DNA of 64,000 nucleotides from Polaromonas sp. (GCA_028291985.1 JAQGNE010000037.1:1-64000); one strand, 5' to 3'; shown: positions 15,811-24,213, counted from the first letter of the stretch. Notes: generated from the letters alone by a model not told the origin. Translations and numbers: made by a program.

Positions 15811-16746
15811 CTAGAAGGCGATCTGGGTTGACAGGTACACACCGGTCTGCTTTTTGTTTGCCGTGATGCCCGGCACGATGCGGCCCAGGTCGACATAGGC
15901 CAGCGTCACCGACACGTTCTTGCTGGGCGCCCAGGCCACGAAAATATCTTTCCAGTCGTCTTCGCGCAGTGCGCCGCCCAGGCCGGCTGTCCTGCCCAGC
16001 GCTTCCAGGTTGTTGGGCTTGAAGCGGTATTCGGCGCCGATGGCGACGTTCTTGCTGACCAGATAAGCCACCGAAAATTCTGGCTGCAGGCTGTAGCTGT
16101 TCTTGCCCGGGCTGGCCGAGCCAAAACCGAGCAGGCCGTTCTGGTTGGCCCTGGTGGCGCGCAGCGTGCCGTTCAGCAGCAGGCTTTGCGCCAAAAAAAG
16201 CTTGGTGGCGCTGACATACACATCAGTGCCGCTGCGCTGCGTGCCCAGAAAATTGAGTACCGATCCCAGCGAGCCGGGGCTGACCGACTTGTGCTGCAGG
16301 CCCACCGCGATTTGCGGCATCAGGCTGTCACTGTCGAGCACGGCATCGCCTGCCACCCGGGCCTTGATGCCCAGGATATCCATCTTGATATGCTGGCCTG
16401 CGTTGACGCCAAACGGCGCAATGCCATTCAAGGCCAGCCCTGGGCCGGCATCGAAATCCTGCCGCGCGAGGGAAATCTCAAACCTGTCCATCAGGCCGAC
16501 GCTCGCGCCGAAGCTAGTGAGCGCATAGTCCGTCACGACCGCGCGTGTCAGATGGGCGGTAACGCCAACTTCGTCCGCGGTGGCGTTGCTGCCGATGACG
16601 GCCCACGGTGTCAGGCCGCCACCGGCAGCGCCGTCAACACTGCTGACCCCGCCTGTCAGCAAGAGTTTCCCGGTAGCTGCCTGCGCACTGCCGTGGGTGG
16701 TGCAGGCAAGCATGGTGGCAAGGGCGATGGCTAACGGGTGGTTCAT
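15811..16746 (-). CDS. DUF3034 family outer-membrane-barrel-like protein
   Basis: 311-residue exported protein. A signal peptide (residues 1-23, HGSAQA) is followed by GKLLLTGGVSSVDGAAGGGLTPW, which I recognise as the DUF3034 opening. The rest alternates hydrophobic and polar residues with many turns, as in beta-barrels, and the chain ends in YLSTQIAF, with the terminal Phe typical of outer-membrane proteins. A pore or surface role is inference. It is the first gene of the set with the globin and cupredoxin, 70 bases before the globin start. A small palindrome lies about 30 bases upstream of the start codon. Confidence 0.85.
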   Translation of the reverse strand: MNHPLAIALATMLACTTHGSAQAATGKLLLTGGVSSVDGAAGGGLTPWAVIGSNATADEVGVTAHLTRAVVTDYALTSFGASVGLMDRFEISLARQDFDAGPGLALNGIAPFGVNAGQHIKMDILGIKARVAGDAVLDSDSLMPQIAVGLQHKSVSPGSLGSVLNFLGTQRSGTDVYVSATKLFLAQSLLLNGTLRATRANQNGLLGFGSASPGKNSYSLQPEFSVAYLVSKNVAIGAEYRFKPNNLEALGRTAGLGGALREDDWKDIFVAWAPSKNVSVTLAYVDLGRIVPGITANKKQTGVYLSTQIAF

Positions 16747-16775
16747 GGGAAGCAGGTAAAGAAGAGCGGGATGTA

Positions 16776-16789
16776 AGAATATGTATTCT
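16776..16789. promoter_or_regulatory. Palindrome upstream of the DUF3034/globin/cupredoxin set
   Basis: AGAATA-TG-TATTCT is a perfect 6-bp inverted repeat with a 2-base centre, about 30 bases before the DUF3034 ATG and within an AT-rich patch that is a likely promoter. It is a candidate operator. I cannot assign it to a known regulator; it is not a good FNR or LexA site. Confidence 0.4.
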
Positions 16790-17056
16790 GATCAATATAC
16801 GCATGCTGCGCTTCTGCCGGATGCATGCCCCATCCGGAAATCGGGACAAATTGGCACGACGGCGCAGAATGCGTGCTCAAAGCGGTAAAAGTTCACGGCT
16901 TGACTGTGAGGCAGGCGCAGCCCACACCGGCTGATGTTGATCGTTTCAGGCAGGCATCCAACCATGACCGCTAGTCGTCAGGCTCAGAGCGTCAGCATTA
17001 GGATCGGCTTCAGTAACCGGGCGCGCGCTGCGCAACTCCCGGCTGCCCTGCGCCGC

Positions 17057-17481
17057 ATGGCCCTGAAGCGGGCAGGCTGTCTGATGATGGCCGGGCTGGC
17101 ACTTGCCGGCGCGCGGGCGCAAACATCCTCGGGCCTGGCTGCCGCAACAACCGGGCAATCGCCCCGCGAATGGGTCGCGCCACCGGCTGGCGATGCCCAG
17201 CGCGGCGCTCACCGTACCAGGCCCAATGCAGCCAGTGCCATGCGGTAAATGTCAGCAAGACGGGTCCCGCGCATCGCGGCGTGTTCGGCCGCCGAGTGGG
17301 CGGTCTGCCGGGCTACACGTACTCGGCGAGCTCGCCTGCTCACGGCTGCGCTGGACGCCAGACACTTGCCGCCTGGCTGGAAGACCCGGAAAGCCTGGTA
17401 GCTGGCCAACGCATGGGTGTCGACGTGGCTGACGCCACCGACCGGGCCGACCTGATCGCGGTTTTGGCGACGCTCAGGTAG
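17057..17481 (+). pseudogene. Decayed class I cytochrome c gene
   Basis: Remains of an exported monohaem cytochrome c. Frame one gives an N-terminus with signal peptide (MALKRAGCLMMAGLALAGAR) up to GDAQRG at about 17200. Then the reading frame must change to reach YQAQCSQCHAVN (CXXCH haem site), GPAHRGVFGRRVGGLPGYTYS, and later LAAWLEDPESLVAGQRMG and DRADLIAVLATLR. Between them a short piece (LRWTPDT, about 17350) is in a third frame. At least three indels are needed, so no functional product is expected. The Met ligand region survives (GQRMG). It lies divergently beside the DUF3034/globin/cupredoxin set and its end overlaps the topoisomerase stop by 8 bases. Confidence 0.83.
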
Positions 17482-18769
17482 GCGCCGCATCCTGGCCGCG
17501 CGGCGCGGATGGTTTCACCGGCTGGCCTTGCAACTTCGGCCGGCGCGCTTTCGGAGTGAGCCCGGGTTCAGCTGGCAGGGCTGCCTTCCCAGCCCTGCCG
17601 GCCGCATCACCTGGTTTGCCAGACAGGTGTGCCGATTTGGCCGGCTGACGCACCGCAGGCTGCTTTTTAGCCGCGTTGTGGTGGTGATGCCTGAGAAAAG
17701 CCAGCAGCCGCGCCTCGGCGGCGTACAGATACTTTGTCGACTTGTCCTGAACGAGTTTGCTCCAGATGCTCGCCATGGCCTCGGCGTCCTTGGCAAGTTC
17801 GCTGCCCAGCTGCATGACGGCCGGGTGGATATACGATTTGCGGCAAACCGCCGGGGTATTGCCCAGCCGGCGGGCCACCTCCTTGAGAATGACCTTGGCG
17901 TCATATGAAGCCGAACCGCTGGCGCCGCACGCAAGCCGGGTCAGCTCCAGCGCCTCGACCGTGCCGTGCCAGGTGCGAAAGTCTTTGGCGGTGAAATGGG
18001 CGTCATCAGCGGCTCCCTCTTTGCGCGGTCTGGCGGCATCGGTGATCTGCGCCAGGTATTCATTCACATCGCTGGAGCCCACCGCGTGCAGCTCACCGCT
18101 GTCGTCAACATACTGGAAGAGCGTCTGTCCGGGCAATTGCTGACAGGTGCGCACCACGGCAGCCACCTGCGGGTCATTCACCTTCAAATCCTGCATCACG
18201 CCGCTTTTTCCGCGAAAGCGCAGTTGCAAGGTGCTGCCGCGAACCGCTGCATGCGGATTGAGCAGTGTGGTCAGGCCGAAAGAGCCGTTGTCGCGCGCAT
18301 ATTCGTCGTTGCCGACGCGCGCAAAAGTGGTGTCCAGCAGGCGTACCAGCGTGGCCAGCACCAGCGTGCGGGTAACGGGACTGTTTTTCTTTTTGCCGGC
18401 CGAGAGGTCACGTGCGACCCGGGCCCTGATGCGCGGCAGCGCAGCGCCAAAGGCCTGCATGCGTTCAAACTTGCTCTCATTGCGCTGTGCCTGCCAGTCA
18501 GCGTGATAGCGGTACTGCTTGCGCCCACGCGCATCGATGCCGGTGGCCTGCAAATGCCCGTTGGGCAGGGGGCAGATCCACACCTTCGTATAAGCCGGCG
18601 GAATAGCCAGCTTGTTGATGCGGGCGATCTCGTCTGCATCGCTGATCGGCTGGCCACTGGCGTCCCGGTAGCTGAAGGCTTTGGCAGTCTGCACCCGCGT
18701 GAAGCCTGGGGCATCGTCGGAGACGTAGACGAGCCCGGTCAGTTTCAAGGCGGGCGAAGGCTCAGGCAT
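17474..18769 (-). CDS. DNA topoisomerase IB (poxvirus-type)
   Basis: 431-residue type IB topoisomerase that relaxes supercoils through a 3'-phosphotyrosine. The N-terminal DNA-binding domain (about 20-80) includes INKLAIPPAYTKVWICP and GRKQYRYHADW. The catalytic domain (about 90-330) carries FARVGNDEYARDNGSFGLTTL, FRGKSG, DFRTWHGT and the active-site Tyr in CRKSYIHPAV. The last ~75 residues are a Lys/Pro/Ala-rich tail after an HHHH stretch. The start at 18769 gives the normal N-terminus (KLTGLVYVSDDAPGFTR); the frame extends upstream without conserved sequence. It lies 28 bases downstream of dinB on the same strand, so the two DNA-metabolism genes are probably co-transcribed. Confidence 0.92.
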   Translation of the reverse strand: MPEPSPALKLTGLVYVSDDAPGFTRVQTAKAFSYRDASGQPISDADEIARINKLAIPPAYTKVWICPLPNGHLQATGIDARGRKQYRYHADWQAQRNESKFERMQAFGAALPRIRARVARDLSAGKKKNSPVTRTLVLATLVRLLDTTFARVGNDEYARDNGSFGLTTLLNPHAAVRGSTLQLRFRGKSGVMQDLKVNDPQVAAVVRTCQQLPGQTLFQYVDDSGELHAVGSSDVNEYLAQITDAARPRKEGAADDAHFTAKDFRTWHGTVEALELTRLACGASGSASYDAKVILKEVARRLGNTPAVCRKSYIHPAVMQLGSELAKDAEAMASIWSKLVQDKSTKYLYAAEARLLAFLRHHHHNAAKKQPAVRQPAKSAHLSGKPGDAAGRAGKAALPAEPGLTPKARRPKLQGQPVKPSAPRGQDAAPT

Positions 18770-18797
18770 GTGGTTGGTGCAACAAGCAGCGATGGCA

Positions 18798-20081
18798 TCA
18801 AAAAAGCTGGTCAGGTGCTGCTTGACCAGACACGTCATTTGATGCTTTGTCTGCTATGCTATTTATAGCTATAGGCCATTTATTTACTTGGTCTACAGGC
18901 ATATCTGATGCATTTTTTGAAGCAGGAGGTGGTTCTTCGCCCTGCCGCGCCAGAAGGCTGGCACGCACGCCCAGCAAGCGCAGGCGCTGGCTCAGGGGTA
19001 CGCGCTTGAGGCATAAGCCCGCAATTTTGCGAATGGTTGGCCCGTCGGAGGTGTAGGACTCAACCGTCTGATCGCGCGTCGCGATTCTGAAGTCGTCGTA
19101 ACGAAGCTTGATGCCGATGGTTTTGGCCACATAGCCCTTGCGCTGCAGGTCTGCGCCCAGCTTGTCGCACAGGGCGGTGAAGATCGCACCCAGCTCTGCC
19201 CGGTCGCGCACCGCATGCAGGTCGCGGTCGAAGGTGGTTTCGCGGCTCATGCTGACGGGTTCGCTCTCGGTTACCACCGGGCGGTTGTCGCGGCCCCATG
19301 CGGCCTCCAGCATCCATGCGCCGGTGGATTTGCCAAAGCGCTTGATCAGGAAGTCCGGGTCTTGCGCGGCCAGCTCGCCAATGGTGTGGATGTTCAGCGC
19401 GGCAAGCTTTTCCCCCGCCTTGGGCCCGATGCCATTGATCTTTCGCACATGCAGCGGCCATATTCTGGTCGGCACATCCGCCTCATACAGCACCGAAATG
19501 CCATTGGGCTTGTTGAACTCGCTGGCCATCTTGGCAATCAGCTTGTTGGGCGCAATACCGATGGAGCAGGTCAGGCCTGTTTTTTCAAGTACCGCCCGCT
19601 GTATCAGCCGCGCCAGCACGCGGCCGCCTTCCCGGTGGCCGCCCGGCACATCGGTGAAATCGATGTAGACCTCATCCACCCCACGGTCTTCAACCAGGGG
19701 TGCAATGTCCGCGATGGTGGTTTTGAACAACCTCGAAAATCGCCGGACTTCATCAAAATCAACCGGCAGCACGATGGCCTGCGGGCAGAGTTTTGCGGCC
19801 TTCATCATGCCCATGGCCGAACCCACGCCAAACTGCCGCGCAGCGTAGGTTGCGGTGGTGATGACGCCGCGGCCGACATAGTCCCTGAGCAGCGGGAAAT
19901 CAGCGACCGGAATGAACCGAGGCTGACGCTCCGGGTGATCTGCCAGCAAAGCGTCGTCAACCTTGCGCCGACCGCCGCCAATGACGACCGGCAAACCCTT
20001 GAGCTGGGGATAGCGCAGCAGTTCGACCGACGCGAAGAAGGCGTCCATGTCCAGGTGGGCTATACGGCGGATGGGGGGCAT
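18798..20081 (-). CDS. dinB: DNA polymerase IV (Y-family translesion polymerase)
   Basis: 427-residue error-prone polymerase. Catalytic motifs are DMDAFFASVE (residues 11-20), VDEVYIDFTDV and SIGIAPNKLIAKMAS. The helix-hairpin-helix region (INGIGPKAGEKLAALNIHTIGEL) and little-finger domain are intact. After PVVIGG there is an insertion of about 30 residues before RGVITTATYAARQFGV compared with E. coli DinB; I have seen this in other Burkholderiales. The last ~30 residues (from about NKWPIAINSIAD) are encoded by a copy of the dispersed repeat, so the C-terminus appears extended. No canonical beta-clamp motif is evident at the end, though QLF is the last tripeptide. Confidence 0.94.
   Translation of the reverse strand: MPPIRRIAHLDMDAFFASVELLRYPQLKGLPVVIGGGRRKVDDALLADHPERQPRFIPVADFPLLRDYVGRGVITTATYAARQFGVGSAMGMMKAAKLCPQAIVLPVDFDEVRRFSRLFKTTIADIAPLVEDRGVDEVYIDFTDVPGGHREGGRVLARLIQRAVLEKTGLTCSIGIAPNKLIAKMASEFNKPNGISVLYEADVPTRIWPLHVRKINGIGPKAGEKLAALNIHTIGELAAQDPDFLIKRFGKSTGAWMLEAAWGRDNRPVVTESEPVSMSRETTFDRDLHAVRDRAELGAIFTALCDKLGADLQRKGYVAKTIGIKLRYDDFRIATRDQTVESYTSDGPTIRKIAGLCLKRVPLSQRLRLLGVRASLLARQGEEPPPASKNASDMPVDQVNKWPIAINSIADKASNDVSGQAAPDQLF
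18851..18900. repeat. Dispersed palindromic repeat, copy 5, inside the 3' end of dinB
   Basis: TGCTATTTATAGCTATAGGCCATTTATTTACTTGG: the GCTAT/ATAGC palindrome plus an AGGCC block. It lies within the dinB reading frame and changes the C-terminus. Confidence 0.6.
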
Positions 20082-20186
20082 GTGTCGCGTGAAATCTTGA
20101 ACAGGCAGTTTAGCGAGCTGCGTTTGCGGGCGATGTCGCTTGGCCGATGGGCGGTGGCGGGCTTGTCCGAGTTTGAAGGGCAGGTT

Positions 20187-20252
20187 TTTAAGCCTTTTGA
20201 TGCTCTAGCCCATGTATGTTAAGAGGCTCTAGCTATTGAAAGCGTAGCAATG
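20187..20252. repeat. Dispersed palindromic repeat, copy 6
   Basis: TTTTTAAGCCTTTTGATGCTCTAGCCC block followed by GCTCTAGCTATTGAAAGCGTAGCAA. Upstream of dinB, between dinB and the long inverted repeat. Confidence 0.65.
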
Positions 20253-20333
20253 CTTTGATTGTTGTTCTTTGCCAGCGCTCGGACTGAGCCTTTCGATGCC
20301 TTGATTGAACATGGGCTGCCGGGGCTTTTTGGA

Positions 20334-20824
20334 GCCGCTGGCCGGGGGGTGCCCAGCGGCAAGTCCCTTTTCTTTGCTTCGCCAAAAGAAAGTAACCCAC
20401 GAAAGGCGACCCGCGGTCTTGGGGCCCTACGCGTTGCTACGGGCAACCTGCGAAAAGGGGCGAAACCGGGGGTCTGCAGAACTCGCCTGCGACTCGGACA
20501 GCTGCAGCCCCGATCCCGGTTTTAGCCCCTTTCGCAGGCTCAGCCAGAACGGGGCAGGCGGGATCGGGAGCGGGGAGGCTCGCGTCGCATCGAATCCAAA
20601 CCCCAAATCCGAATCCCGATTCCGTCTCCCCCAGCCCCTTCTGTATGCGAAAAAGGGCTTGTGCTTGTTAGAGCGAAGCGAGTTTGCACAAGACCCCGCT
20701 TTTGCTGAGCACCACAGGTTCCCCGTAGCGAAGCGCAGGCAGCAGGGTCGCCTTTCTTTGGGTTCCGTTTCTTTGGCGAAGCAAAGAAAAGGGACTTGCC
20801 GCCGGGCAACCCCCGGCCAGCGGC
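20334..20824. repeat. Long inverted-repeat element, about 490 bases, non-coding
   Basis: Two arms of about 80 bases (20334-20412 and 20745-20824) are inverted copies with few mismatches; both contain CGGCAAGTCCCTTTTCTTTGC followed or preceded by a GAAAGGCGACCC block. The core holds a second nested inverted repeat (CCTGCGAAAAGGGGC near 20448 and GCCCCTTTCGCAGG near 20526). Apparent open frames give the low-value peptide GKSLFFASPK from both arms and are not genes. The structure resembles a non-autonomous, MITE-like or REP-like element. No transposase is present and target duplications were not identified. Confidence 0.7.
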
Positions 20825-20852
20825 ATCACATGAACAAAAGAATCCCTTAATC

Positions 20853-20880
20853 CAATCAATCAATCAATCAATCAATCAAC
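20853..20880. repeat. Tetranucleotide repeat (CAAT)6 overlapping a stop codon
   Basis: Six perfect CAAT units plus one CAAC. On the minus strand the run begins with the TGA stop of the oxidase gene (20876-20878). Confidence 0.85.
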
Positions 20881-22045
20881 CCATGGCTAAGCCAGCAACC
20901 GGATAAGTCCCCGGCAACAGAATGCGCTTGTCCACATTGCGGATATCTGTATGCCCGCAAAAAGCCATGGTGATATCCAGCTCCTTGTGAATGATCTGCA
21001 GCGCCCTGGTCACGCCAGCTTCGCCCAGGGCGCCCAGGCCATACACCATGGCACGGCCAATCAAGGTGCCGCGTGCGCCAAGAGCCCATGCCTTGAGCAC
21101 GTCCTGGCCCGAGCGGATGCCGCCGTCCATCCAGACCTCGATGTCATTGCCAACCGCCTCGACAATCGCGGGCAGCGAGTTGATGCTGGACTCTGCGCCG
21201 TCGAGCTGGCGTCCGCCATGGTTGCTCACCACGATGACATCTGCGCCGCTTTGCACCGCCAGCCGCGCATCCTCGACATCCTGGATGCCTTTCAGAATCA
21301 GCTTGCCGCCCCATTGCGCCTTGACCCAGGCGACATCGGCCCAGGACAGGCGCGGATCAAACTGCTCATTGGTCCAGGCTGACAGCGAACGCATGTCGCT
21401 CACGCCCTTGACATGGCCGACCAGGTTGCCAAAGGTATGGCGGCGCGTGCCAGCCATGCCCAGGCACCAGCGCGGCTTGGTCATCAGGTTGATGATGTTG
21501 GCAAGGGTGGGCTTTGGCGGAGCGGTCAGGCCGTTTTTGATGTCCTTGTGGCGCTGGCCGATCACCTGCAAGTCAAGCGTCAACACCAGCGCCGTGCAGC
21601 CAGCCCTGCGGGTGCGCTCGATCATCGCGGCCATGGCGTCGCGGTCGCGCATCATGTAGAGCTGAAACCAGAAGGGGGCCGTGGTGTTGGCCGCCACGTC
21701 TTCGATGGAGCAGATGCTCATGGTGGACAGAATGAACGGAATGCCGAACTTTTCGGCAGCGCGCGCCGCCTTTATCTCACCGTCTGCGTGCTGCATGCCG
21801 GTGAGTCCGACCGGTGCAATGGCCACCGGCATCCTGGTTGTCGTACCTGCCATCTGCGTGGCGGTGCTGCGGTTTTCCATGTTGACGGCAACCCGTTGAC
21901 GCAGCTTGATGGGCTGGAAATCGCTGCTGTTGGCGCGGTAGGTGCCTTCCGTCCATGAGCCCGAGTCGGCATAGTCGTAAAACATGCGGGGTACCCGCTT
22001 TTCAGCCAGAACGCGAAGGTCTTCGATGTTGGTGATCACGGGCAC
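20876..22045 (-). CDS. FMN-dependent alpha-hydroxy-acid oxidase/dehydrogenase (LldD-like)
   Basis: 389-residue flavoenzyme of the L-lactate dehydrogenase/glycolate oxidase family, which oxidises 2-hydroxy acids to 2-oxo acids. Motifs include the Tyr-containing FYDYADSG near the N-terminus, PVAIAPVGLTGM, FQLYMMRDRDAM, the catalytic SNHGGRQLDG, and the FMN phosphate segment DGGIRSGQDVLKAWALGA. The start is taken as GTG at 22045, preceded by GGAG and giving VPVITNIEDLR, the usual family opening; the frame is open upstream to 22213 but that part is not conserved. L-lactate is the most common substrate in close homologues, but mandelate-like acids cannot be excluded. The stop codon lies in a CAAT repeat. 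Confidence 0.9.
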   Translation of the reverse strand: MPVITNIEDLRVLAEKRVPRMFYDYADSGSWTEGTYRANSSDFQPIKLRQRVAVNMENRSTATQMAGTTTRMPVAIAPVGLTGMQHADGEIKAARAAEKFGIPFILSTMSICSIEDVAANTTAPFWFQLYMMRDRDAMAAMIERTRRAGCTALVLTLDLQVIGQRHKDIKNGLTAPPKPTLANIINLMTKPRWCLGMAGTRRHTFGNLVGHVKGVSDMRSLSAWTNEQFDPRLSWADVAWVKAQWGGKLILKGIQDVEDARLAVQSGADVIVVSNHGGRQLDGAESSINSLPAIVEAVGNDIEVWMDGGIRSGQDVLKAWALGARGTLIGRAMVYGLGALGEAGVTRALQIIHKELDITMAFCGHTDIRNVDKRILLPGTYPVAGLAMG

Positions 22046-22236
22046 GGTTGTTGTCTCCAGGCAAAGTCGGGTGTCTGTCGCGGTCCATGGTAGCGGGGTG
22101 CAAGCGGCGCTGGCATGAATTGTGGCGTGCCGTGCTTGAAATTTTTGGTGACTACGCGACCAGAGATCGGTTGTGGTTTGCATAATCCCGCACCAACTCA
22201 ACAGGGATACCACATAACCGTCGCCTCACATCCCTG

Positions 22237-23014
22237 GTGATTGCTGCCAGCCCGGCACTGCTATGTGGCTGCACCCACATCGAAACCGGTGAGGTCGGCC
22301 TGCGCATCAATTCGACGAGACCACGGACCGAGCGCCTGCCGGGCACCTTCAACCAGACGCTTATCGGCAGCATGCTGAGCTTCAAGATTCAGGACGTGGC
22401 GGTGGCGGTCAAGAACATGACGCCGCTGGCGCCTGACAACTTGACCGTCAAGGACTTCGGCATGACCGTGGTCTACAACGTCAACCGCGACCGCGGTGTC
22501 GGAATTGTGGACGACCAAGAGCCGCACCTTTCACGCCCTGGCTAAAAAGGACGGTGACATCCTGCTGATGCAAAACCCTGTGACGCCCAGCACGCGTAGC
22601 GCCGCTACAAGGCCGCGCGCGAGTGCGGGTCGCTCAAGAACGGCGGACAACCAGCCGATCATCAAGCAGAAGATTCGCGAGAACATCGTCCGCACGCCGG
22701 CAGAAAAACTCGCCGACAGGATCATGGTGTCGCAGGTGCAAATCTGCGCCAACACGCCAGCTGATGTCATCGTCAACAGCGCCAACGAGCTGGTAAGGGC
22801 GCAAAACGAACCGAAGGGTAAAGAGGTGGAAGTGCAGACCACCCAAAAAGAAGCGGAACGTACTGCCGCCCACAATGCCAATGCCGGCGCTATCGGCTAT
22901 ATGAATGCAATGGCCAACCTGCAGATTGCCGAGGGCGTCGCCGCGGGCAAGGTGCACACGATTGTGGTGCCGTATGACTTCAAGGGCATTGTCAATGCCA
23001 GTGATGGCAGCTGA
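22237..23014 (+). pseudogene. Decayed SPFH/prohibitin-like lipoprotein gene
   Basis: A single ancestral product is spread over two alternating frames. From the GTG at 22237 the frame gives a lipobox-like LLCGC and THIETGEVGLRIN, through VKDFGMTVVYNVN. Near 22490 the frame shifts to give SELWTTKSRTFHAL and DGDILLM. Near 22600 the first frame returns as RRYKAARECGSLK. Near 22650 the second frame resumes with ADNQPIIKQKIREN and continues to VVPYDFKGIVN. Three frameshifts therefore interrupt it. The intact family is a membrane-attached SPFH-domain protein with a C-terminal coiled coil (ANELVRAQNE..., Ala/Glu-rich). Upstream ATG is missing; an ATA occupies a plausible start position. Confidence 0.8.
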
Positions 23015-23020
23015 CTCTAC

Positions 23021-23086
23021 AATTTAAGTGTTTTAAGGCTCCAGACCAGGTGCTTCCTGGGGAAGCAGCTATTTAAATAATAGCTA
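23021..23086. repeat. Dispersed palindromic repeat, copy 7
   Basis: TTTAAGTGTTTTAAGGCTCCAGACC block, then AGCTATTTAAATAATAGCT, a near-perfect palindrome, directly after the SPFH pseudogene. Confidence 0.7.
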
Positions 23087-23205
23087 AGACGGGCTTCGCA
23101 ACGAGTTTGACTTCCAGGCTGCGCCAGCCAAATGCCCGTCCGGTGGTTGCCAAGGTCGCCCCACGCACCGGACGTGCGGCTTGCCGCACAAGCCCCTGGC
23201 TTGCC

Positions 23206-24174
23206 TTATTGCGGCTCGATCTTCGCGTCGCGGATCGCCTTGGCCCACTTGGCAGTTTCCATCGTGCTGCGCTGCGCCAGGGCTTCAGGTGTGCCAGGCT
23301 CGACCGCAAAGCCGATCGGTGCAAACTTTTCCTGCAGGTCCTTGCTTTGCGCTGCGGCGTTGATGGCCTGGTTGAGCTTTGCAACGATGTCGGGCGGCGT
23401 GCCGGCTGGCGCAAACATGGCAAAGTAGGCAATCAGCTCATAGTCTTTGAGGCCGAGCGCCTCGTTGACGGTGGGCAGTTCAGGAATGGCCGGCGAGCGT
23501 TTGGTTGACGTGACCGCCAGTCCGCGCACCTTGCCGCCCTTGACCTGCGGCAGCATCACCGCAAAGTCGGCGGTGAACATCATCACCTGTCCGCCGATCA
23601 GATCTGTCATGGCAGCGGGGCCACTTTTGTACGGCACGCTGGTGGTCTGAATCCCGGCCATGCTGGTCAGCATTTCGGACGACACCAGTTGGGAAGTGCT
23701 GGCGCTGGCTACCGTGATACTGCCGGGCTTGCTTTTGCCCAGCGCGACCAGTTCGGCCAATGTCTTGGCCGGCACGTCATTGTTGATGGCCACAATCAAT
23801 GGCACCGAGCCCATGTAGCCCAGCGGCGCAAAGGCCGTGTCCTGGTCATAGGGCAGTTTTTTCATCAGGCTTTTCAGCGCCGCATTGGTGCTGTTGGTGC
23901 CAATCAGGATGGTGTAGCCGTCCGGCGCAGCCTTGGCTACCGCATCTGCGCCCAGCATGCCGTTGACGCCTGCGCGGTTCTCCACCACGATGGCCTGGCC
24001 CAGCGTTTCTGACATTTTGGCGGCAAAGGCGCGCCCGATCTGGTCGGTGGCGCTGCCCGCTGCAAACGGTACGATGGCCTTGATCGGCTTGTTGGGATAA
24101 GCCTGGCCAAAGGCAGCAAAGGAACAGCTGGCCAGCGCCAGGCAAAGCATCGATTTCACGGACTTGCGCATCAT
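23206..24174 (-). CDS. Bug/TctC-family periplasmic solute-binding receptor
   Basis: 322-residue exported receptor of the Bordetella-uptake-gene family, very common in Burkholderiales; it captures carboxylates or related small molecules, with or without a TctAB partner. Signal peptide about residues 1-23 (CSFAAFGQA), then YPNKPIKAIVPFAAGSATDQIGR, the family signature. The start at 24174 has GGAG at good distance. It is third in a leftward group after the AtuA pair, with a 40-base gap, so its ligand may be the substrate of those proteins. No TctA or TctB permease is nearby, as is usual for orphan Bug receptors. Confidence 0.93.
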   Translation of the reverse strand: MMRKSVKSMLCLALASCSFAAFGQAYPNKPIKAIVPFAAGSATDQIGRAFAAKMSETLGQAIVVENRAGVNGMLGADAVAKAAPDGYTILIGTNSTNAALKSLMKKLPYDQDTAFAPLGYMGSVPLIVAINNDVPAKTLAELVALGKSKPGSITVASASTSQLVSSEMLTSMAGIQTTSVPYKSGPAAMTDLIGGQVMMFTADFAVMLPQVKGGKVRGLAVTSTKRSPAIPELPTVNEALGLKDYELIAYFAMFAPAGTPPDIVAKLNQAINAAAQSKDLQEKFAPIGFAVEPGTPEALAQRSTMETAKWAKAIRDAKIEPQ

Positions 24175-24213
24175 GTAAGTTGTCTCCGGTTAAAAGTAAT
24201 CTGAGGCGCTAGC

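Noticed and set aside
16776..16800. FNR or LexA box before the DUF3034 gene
   Set aside because: The AT-rich palindrome does not match TTGAT-N4-ATCAA or the LexA consensus; kept only as an unassigned palindrome.
20305..20863. Small proteins containing GKSLFFASPK in both arms of the inverted repeat
   Set aside because: The peptide arises from the repeat DNA itself in both orientations; no start signals or coding bias.
20853..20880. Possible CRISPR or origin-type repeat
   Set aside because: Only a simple CAAT run without spacers, DnaA boxes or cas genes.
22237..23014. Programmed frameshifting as an explanation of the SPFH gene
   Set aside because: Three alternating shifts without slippery sequences and loss of the start codon fit decay better.
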